Part shown: positions 58,901 to 64,000 of the stretch, piece by piece
Numbering within the stretch: position 1 is the stretch's first letter
Layout: each line of letters starts with the position of its first letter
Assembly (NCBI GenBank): GCA_026874595.1
Contig: CM049306.1
Coordinates: 5,468,019 to 5,532,018 of the forward strand
Reading direction: 5' to 3'
Source of the DNA: Sipunculus nudus
Taxonomy: Eukaryota; Annelida; Sipuncula; Golfingiida; Sipunculidae
DNA: 64,000 nt
The notes under the pieces: generated by a model
What the model was told of the DNA's origin: nothing
What the model saw: only the letters and a program-made list of their open reading frames with translations
Database searches by the model: none
Translations under genes and position numbers: made by a program

Positions 58901-59549
58901 TTGATAATATGAAGTCGAGGCATGTTTACTCTACCTACATAAGTAATAAATGGAAAGTTCCTACGACGCAGAAGAGCTGGAATGACATGAATGAAAAGAA
59001 TAATATTGAAGTTGAATGGGAATATGTGTATAAGGGAATCTATATGGTAACACTAGATACCAATCTGAGGGAATTCCAATTCAAAATTCTAAATAAGTAC
59101 ATACCTCTTAATGAACAGTTATATAAATGGAAGATAAGTGAAACAGACAAATGTTCATATTGTTTCAATTATCAGGAAAGTATAATTCATTTATTTTTGA
59201 ATGTATGGTGAGTAAGAACTTATATTATAAAATTCAGGCATGGCTACACGAGTATGAATTGGACCTGCCTAATATATCACTTTCTATTGTAATGTATGGT
59301 ATTTTACCTGTTAACGAAAATAATATCCTTTTTAATCAAATTTTATTGTTGTACAAATATATACTTTACAAACAAAGAGAGGAGAAGGAATATTCATTAT
59401 TTTCAGTCTTTAAATCAAAACTGAAGTATACAGAGAGAATTGAAAGATGTATAGAAGGTGGCAGAGAATTACTGAAAAAGCATAATGATAAGTGGAGCAA
59501 ACTTAGAAGCTTGTTCGATGATTTAATTGAAGACAATGTGTGTTTGTAA
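55955..59549 (+). pseudogene. L1-type ORF2 (AP endonuclease and reverse transcriptase), multiply broken
   Basis: Endonuclease motifs: LSLNVRGIRN near 55967, LQECHS near 56062, and GGDFNVHL near 56388. The endonuclease is cut by TGA at 56114-56116 and loses frame near 56525-56540, with its C-terminal end missing or scrambled. RT: NNKTPGNDGLTKEFY near 57148, LIPKPGKD...WRPISLLN near 57295, AADLEAAFDNLDHD near 57538, RGTRQEDPLAAYLF near 57709, and FADD near 57843. A TAG at 57630 and frameshifts near 58250, 58782 and 59205 break the rest. A C-terminal Cys/His motif (CSYC...H) lies near 59149-59185. Clade L1/Tx1 is inferred from ORF1 and the endonuclease type. Confidence 0.88.
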
Positions 59550-59686
59550 TGTCCTGTGATCAGTCCTGTATCATTGAATTGTGATACTGTATTGTATACA
59601 TATGTTAATGATGTTTGACAAAAAAAAATCGCCTGTGATGAAACAAAACTGTATTACATTAAAATTTCTGAGGCGAAAAAAAAATT

Positions 59687-60185
59687 GTAATGTATTTGAT
59701 GTTTGCGTTGTTTGGAACTTAATAGCATTGTAGCTGATTTTGTTTTAACAACTAGTTTGTTTTTATGGAGACATTTGGTTACTTGGCCTACAGCACTCTG
59801 CAGCTGTTAATGTGCAGAATCGCGAATGAAACTGTCTGATGGTGACATCAGCATACACTGAACATTTATAGCGTCTGTTATATTAGCGGGCAAATCGTTA
59901 AGTTATATGACAGAATCCACCCAAGTACAGTGCCTTGTGCTACCTCAGTGTTAACTGTATAAAATAATTATAAAACCAGTTATGCGAATTTCCACTTGCG
60001 CCATATTGTTTTAATTAACCTAACAATATATCGTGATTAAAGGAATCATAACCTTTCTTAAGGTCGAGCAAACATATGGCGTTTACGCGTCTGCAATTCA
60101 TGACTATTAGCCAATTATCAACCAGTCTGTGCAATGCGGTTTGAGTGAAGTTTTTAGCGAGAAAGGCAGTTTGTTCGGAGGATAT
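59687..60185 (-). mobile_element. Old LINE, 5' part of RT palm, interrupted
   Basis: Minus-strand translation from about 60180 shows QTALHRLVDNWLIVMN, then CLLDLKKGYDSFNHDI (RT motif A), a decayed motif B (AQGTVLGWIL), YADVT in place of Y-A-D-D, and NKLVVKTKSATMLLSS (motif D region). It stops at the right edge of the L1-like insertion. Its reading frame resumes in phase at 55039. The 5' end is truncated near the purine tract. Confidence 0.8.
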
Positions 60186-60405
60186 CAAGCAGCTTGCGCC
60201 CTCCTCCCCCCCCCCCCCCCCCGGACAAAAAAAACGGTAAGAGGTAAAAAAATCGGGAAGGGAAAAAAGGAAGGAAAGAAAGGAAAGAGGGGAAAATGGG
60301 TAGAAGAGAAAGGGAAGGAAGAAGAAAGAAAAGGGAAAGAAAATGAAAGAAAAAGAAAAAGAAAAGGAGAAAGGGAAGGAAAAAGAAAAAAAAAAGAAGT
60401 ATAGA
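60186..60405. repeat. Poly(C) and long purine-rich tract
   Basis: A run of about 17-18 C near 60206-60223 is followed by about 180 bp made almost entirely of A and G (GGAAGGAAAGAAAGG-type). It yields simple-sequence frames on both strands that are not genes. Confidence 0.9.
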
Positions 60406-61140
60406 TTCGGGAAACACTTGAGTCTTGCCCCTCCGGATGGTTTCTCTATCGTTTTTCACACAAAGCGTTCTAAATGGAGTACGTTTATTACATATGACTA
60501 GGAAGTCACCTCGCCATAGATTCCAAGCTGATATCACATAACTTACATTAAATAGGCAAAGGAAAGTTAACGATGACTGAATCGATCGCTTGAAAGCAAA
60601 GGGATCAAAATTCTGAAAGGATTGCACTATTACATATTTTCTTTCGCTTTTTGGGCTTTGCTCTCCTGAAAGCCGAGTAAATTTAATGCAGTGGAGTGGC
60701 CGCCGAGTGACCACGGAATAACGCCTGATGATGAATGTATACAATGTGTATTCGAAAATATTGATTCAGTCGTACTGGATTTTGTTGCAGTGACTCAAGT
60801 TGGGGAGGTTATAAGTTGACGAAAGTTGTACAGTGATCCCATGTTATTCAATTCAGTATTTACTGAGGTACCGGGAGTATTATAATAAATATTCAATTTA
60901 AAACTCCACGATCTGCGTTAGACGTTGCTTCGCTACAATTCATGGTAAAATCACCTCTATTATACCGTAAATGAATACCCATTGGATATTTGGTAAGTCT
61001 GGTAACCCCTGGCCTCATTATATATGCATGGATGTGCCGGGAATCCAAATTATGCGAGATTTTAAGTTAGTTTATATTCATGTTGAGTTTCATTACTATG
61101 GGTGTCCCATAATACGTCCCGACTAAGAAAAAAGGGCCGT
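60406..61140. other. 0.7 kb with no recognised gene
   Basis: Unique sequence; nothing recognised on either strand. Confidence 0.45.
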
Positions 61141-61345
61141 ACACTCTAAAAAATGACGTTTCACAGATGTTTTACATGATGTTTAGCATGTTTTGTATGC
61201 AAACATGTTTCAATTTTAAACATGTTTCAAAACGTTTCACCGTTTTTCTCAAAATTGGGTCCATTGAAACATCATGCTATGTCGTTACATGTGTGAAACA
61301 TGTGTAACACATGTTTTAAGACATGTCTCGCACGGGCAATTACAT
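61141..61345. repeat. AT-rich segment dense in ACATGT palindromes
   Basis: AAACATGTTT occurs at 61201-61210 and 61218-61227 and AGACATGTCT at 61319-61328, with further ACATG variants between them (near 61152, 61172, 61288-61315). It opens with CACTCTAAAAAATGACG. It could be a MITE-like repeat. Confidence 0.45.
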
Positions 61346-61409
61346 TTTACTTGTTTTAATCGCCGTTATTTTTTGCCACTGATCACATGACCGGATATTC
61401 TCCCAATTC

Positions 61410-61545
61410 ATATGATAAACTGATAGACTGGTACCCTGCTCTATTAAGGCCCTCAAGCCAAGCATAGAGACAGGCGTACAACGCCATCTTCAGTACTCCC
61501 AGTTGCAACTCCTGACCTACCTGTAGACTGGTTCCAACTCCAGTC
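61410..61545 (+). repeat. Left member of an inverted repeat pair around a LINE
   Basis: TAGACTGGTACCCTGCTCTA, CATAGAGACAGGCGTACAAC, GCCATCTTCAGTACTCCC and GACTGGTTCCAACTC match the reverse complement of 63431-63546 with scattered differences and small gaps. Confidence 0.75.
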
Positions 61546-61882
61546 TGTACGCTCACACCGATTGTCATGGACGTTCTCGCAATCCTGGCTGGTTATCCGT
61601 GAATATTACTTATAAAATTACTTTCTTTAGTTTTTTAAAGTTTCCAAATATTGAAAAATTAGTTTTTGCACAAAAATTGACTGATGGATGTATAGATGAC
61701 ACGAATCATACGATTTACTGAATACTTGATATTCCACTGTACGTGGCATTGGTTTATTATCAATATCTATTAACCTAATCATAAATGTCACACGAAATGT
61801 ACAGCTAACTTTTAACAACTTCTCTGAGCAAACGAAATGCTTATTTTTATCATATATATTAATTAAAACCTGTAGAAATAGT

Positions 61883-63166
61883 TTGTCCTTCATCATACAT
61901 CACATTTTTCAATTGTCTCTCTCCTTATGTAAACTACCAAAATTATGGAAGACCGCAGAAATAATTCCAGTCGCCAAAAATAACTCTCCTAAAGTGATGA
62001 ATGATCTTAGGCCTGTTGCACTAACATCTATTCTCGCAAAATCTTTGGAGCGAATAGTTCTTAATAAATTACTTCCAATTGTTAAACCAATGCTAGATCA
62101 ACATCAGTTTGCATATTCATCCAACAGATGCACAAGCGACGCAATTGCCACATTAACTCATTATATTTATCACCACTTGGACAGGGACCCCAGAAATTAT
62201 GCCAGATCACTTTTCATTGATTATTCTTCAGCCTTCAATACAATACAGCCACACATTATGATCAATCAGCTCTGTAGATATAACATTTCTTCTTCCTACT
62301 GTCTATGGATTCTAGATTTTCTCTCGGATAGAAGACAACATGTTAGAATAAGCAAAGAAACTTCTTCAGATATAATCATAAATACTGGTGCTCCACAAGG
62401 CTGTGTTCTGTCAGCAGTCCTTTTTATTCTATATACAAATAATTTGTCTGTGAGCCTTTCAGATTGTAAAATTATCAAATATGCAGACGACACTGTCATT
62501 CTAGGCCTGATACACAAGAATGATGAATCGCTCTACAGGAAAACCATTCAATATGTGACTGGTTGGTGTGAGGAACACTACCTTCAGTTAAATGTAAAGA
62601 AAACTAAAGAAGTAGTCTTTGATTTTAGGAGATCAAAATCTGTAATTACCCCAGTTGCTATCAAAAATGAAGATGTTGATATTGTAGAAAATTATAAATA
62701 CTTAGGATGTATTATTGACAGAAATCTGAATTGGAAAGAACATGTGTTGAATCAATCCAAGAAAGCAAACAAAAGATTATATTACCTTTATTATCTAAGA
62801 AAGCTTAATATTGACAAAACCATAATTACCATGTTTTATAATTCAGTAATTTCCAGTGTCCTTACTTATTCACTAGAGTGCTGGTTTACAAATATATCTG
62901 ATAAGTTAAAGAAACAGTTGAATAATACCAGGAAGAGAAGTAGTAGAATAACTGGTACTTCTCTTGCCACACACCAGGAAATCTGTGAAACCAAAACAAT
63001 GGCCTTCATATCAAAGGTCATGAATGACAAAACACATCCCCTATATTCAGAGTTCCGTTTTTTACCTTCAGGTAAACGCCTAGATACAATATTCTGCAGA
63101 ACAACTCGTTTTAAAAAATCTCTCGTACCACACAGTATTAAACTTTTTAACTCACAACCCTCTTAG
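61883..63166 (+). CDS. Reverse transcriptase of a truncated LINE
   Basis: 427 codons, uninterrupted, with RT-like sequence continuing a few codons upstream of the Met (LIKTCRNSL). Motifs in order: LPKLWKTAEIIPVAK (about 18-32), DLRPVALTSILAKSLERI (41-58), FIDYSSAFNTIQP (motif A, about 109-121), GAPQGCVLSAVLF (motif B, about 168-180), YADDTVIL (catalytic box, about 200-207), YLQLNVKKTKEVVFDFRR and YKYLGCIIDRNLNWKEH (thumb). No endonuclease is present because of the 5' truncation, so it could not retrotranspose alone. The intact frame over 1.3 kb indicates a young copy. Confidence 0.92.
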   Translation: MSFIIHHIFQLSLSLCKLPKLWKTAEIIPVAKNNSPKVMNDLRPVALTSILAKSLERIVLNKLLPIVKPMLDQHQFAYSSNRCTSDAIATLTHYIYHHLDRDPRNYARSLFIDYSSAFNTIQPHIMINQLCRYNISSSYCLWILDFLSDRRQHVRISKETSSDIIINTGAPQGCVLSAVLFILYTNNLSVSLSDCKIIKYADDTVILGLIHKNDESLYRKTIQYVTGWCEEHYLQLNVKKTKEVVFDFRRSKSVITPVAIKNEDVDIVENYKYLGCIIDRNLNWKEHVLNQSKKANKRLYYLYYLRKLNIDKTIITMFYNSVISSVLTYSLECWFTNISDKLKKQLNNTRKRSSRITGTSLATHQEICETKTMAFISKVMNDKTHPLYSEFRFLPSGKRLDTIFCRTTRFKKSLVPHSIKLFNSQPS

Positions 63167-63382
63167 AAATTTAATGTTTTGAATTATGTGTTTTACCTGC
63201 AGAATTATCTGTTTTATCATTTTTACATGCTTAATTTTACATGCATAGTCAATATGTTATGTGTGATTTTTATGTATTTTTATGTATTATTTTTATGTAT
63301 TTATCTATCTATTTACTTATTTATTTTTTATTAATGAATTGCAAGTCAACAACAAATTCCTGGAACTGAAGGCTAATAAATG

Positions 63383-63421
63383 TTATCTTATCTTATCTTA
63401 TCTTATCTTATCTTATCTTAT
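63383..63421 (+). repeat. TTATC pentamer tail of the LINE
   Basis: Tandem TTATC units end the LINE, directly abutting the inverted-repeat member to the right. Confidence 0.9.
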
Positions 63422-63430
63422 ATGATTCAC

Positions 63431-63546
63431 ACTTGAGTTGGAACCAGTCTGCCGGGAGTCCTGAAGATGGCGTTGTACGCCCGTCTCTATGATTGGCCTA
63501 GAGCAGCGGTGCCATAATGGAGCGGGGTACCAGTCTAATAAACTGA
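63431..63546 (-). repeat. Right member of the inverted repeat pair
   Basis: The reverse complement contains TAGACTGGTACCCCGCTCCA, CATAGAGACGGGCGTACAAC and GACTGGTTCCAACTC, matching 61410-61545. Confidence 0.75.
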
Positions 63547-64000
63547 TTGCCAGTGCAGTGATCGCGGGAAAGATGAAAACTTCCGAGAAAACGCAACGTG
63601 ATTTTGAGCAATTACCAGGTCCACCTTTGATGATATTCATTCTTGGGCGCAGAGGTTTCCTGTAGCAACTAAAAATATAATTTGCCAGAAATTAAAAGGT
63701 GAGTCAAACGTTAAGTTTGTGAACAGTATATATATTCATAATATCGCTCATAGAGATACAAATATTCATGCTTTATATAAAGTACAACCACATTTTACCT
63801 TCACAAGAATTAATATGCAATGTAAAGTACAAGCCACCATTCAAATACAGTAATATCACTTATGAGACAATTCATATAAAAGGGTATGTACAGGATTTTG
63901 GAAAGATGGGTGGGGGGGGGGGGATTTCCAAAATAAAAGTCCATACTTTTCAAAAGCTGATGGGATACAGCCCTCTGAAGGGCCAATAATTCTCTGGTTG
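63547..64000. other. Right end of window, no recognised gene
   Basis: AT-rich sequence with a G run near 63910-63922. The 73-codon frame at 63768-63989 is not recognisable. Confidence 0.45.

Larger units (their letters stand above)
55040..59686 (+). mobile_element. L1/Tx1-like LINE, near full length but decayed
   Basis: ORF1 and ORF2 (endonuclease plus reverse transcriptase) are in order. The element begins about 18 bp before the ORF1 ATG and ends in an A run (59676-59684). It sits inside an older minus-strand LINE. GAAAAAAT at the left edge and GAAAAAAAAATT at the right edge are probably target duplication merged with the poly(A) tail. Several stops and frameshifts make it immobile. Confidence 0.88.
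61850..63421 (+). mobile_element. 5'-truncated LINE with open RT frame and (TTATC)n tail
   Basis: The copy includes an RT reading frame and an untranslated 3' end, closed by about eight TTATC repeats (63383-63421). The tail type and RT style fit the Rex1/CR1-like group; that clade call is tentative. The 5' end is cut within the RT, because the sequence upstream of about 61850 no longer reads as RT. Confidence 0.85.

Noticed and set aside
60129-60744. 91-codon K/E/G-rich frame and 196-codon F/L-rich frame
   Set aside because: Simple-sequence translation of the purine tract and its complement.

Overview
The window looks like metazoan nuclear DNA, most likely from a lophotrochozoan invertebrate such as a mollusc. 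The evidence is one interrupted gene with GT/AG introns, a complete Ty3/Gypsy LTR retrotransposon, four kinds of decayed LINE, and tandem arrays that fill close to half of the 64 kb. There is no bacterial-style gene packing. The species assignment is inference; nothing in the sequence names the organism.

Layout, left to right. 1-9385 is a satellite built from alternating 53-bp and 36-bp units, organised in an almost perfect 1440-bp higher-order repeat. 9585-10244 looks like a solo LTR with a TATA box and heat-shock-like pentamers. 10511-11479 is a 32-bp minisatellite and 13785-14190 a 17-bp minisatellite. 15267-25011 is a recent Ty3/Gypsy element on the minus strand, with identical 206-bp LTRs and a GTAT target duplication. 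It carries gag, a -1 frameshift pol, and a third ORF in the env position that encodes a TatD-family metal-dependent nuclease behind a zinc-finger-like N-terminus. 25016-29288 is AT-rich and I see no gene there. 29289-36789 is a 39-bp minisatellite whose period leaves frames open for up to 532 codons.

From about 53.65 kb down to 38.52 kb (minus strand) lies the only convincing host gene. Three in-phase exons with good splice sites encode a BPSL0067-like papain-fold amidase. The presumed catalytic Cys, His and Asp fall one in each exon. The family is otherwise known to me as bacterial (interbacterial amidase effectors), so this looks like a domesticated, horizontally acquired antibacterial enzyme. 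Its last intron is 12.2 kb long and is mostly three minisatellites (27-, 45- and 66-bp units). Its other intron holds a 5'-truncated LINE.

From 54.3 kb to the end the sequence is transposon remains. A tRNA-derived SINE-like piece comes first. Next is an old minus-strand LINE cut in two by an L1/Tx1-like element (55.04-59.69 kb). After that come a purine tract, a cluster of palindromic ACATGT motifs, and a further LINE with an intact RT reading frame (61.85-63.42 kb) flanked by an inverted pair of related sequences.

The two observations most worth following are the nuclease-bearing Gypsy element and the intron-split amidase gene. All identities, array ends and copy numbers were judged by eye.
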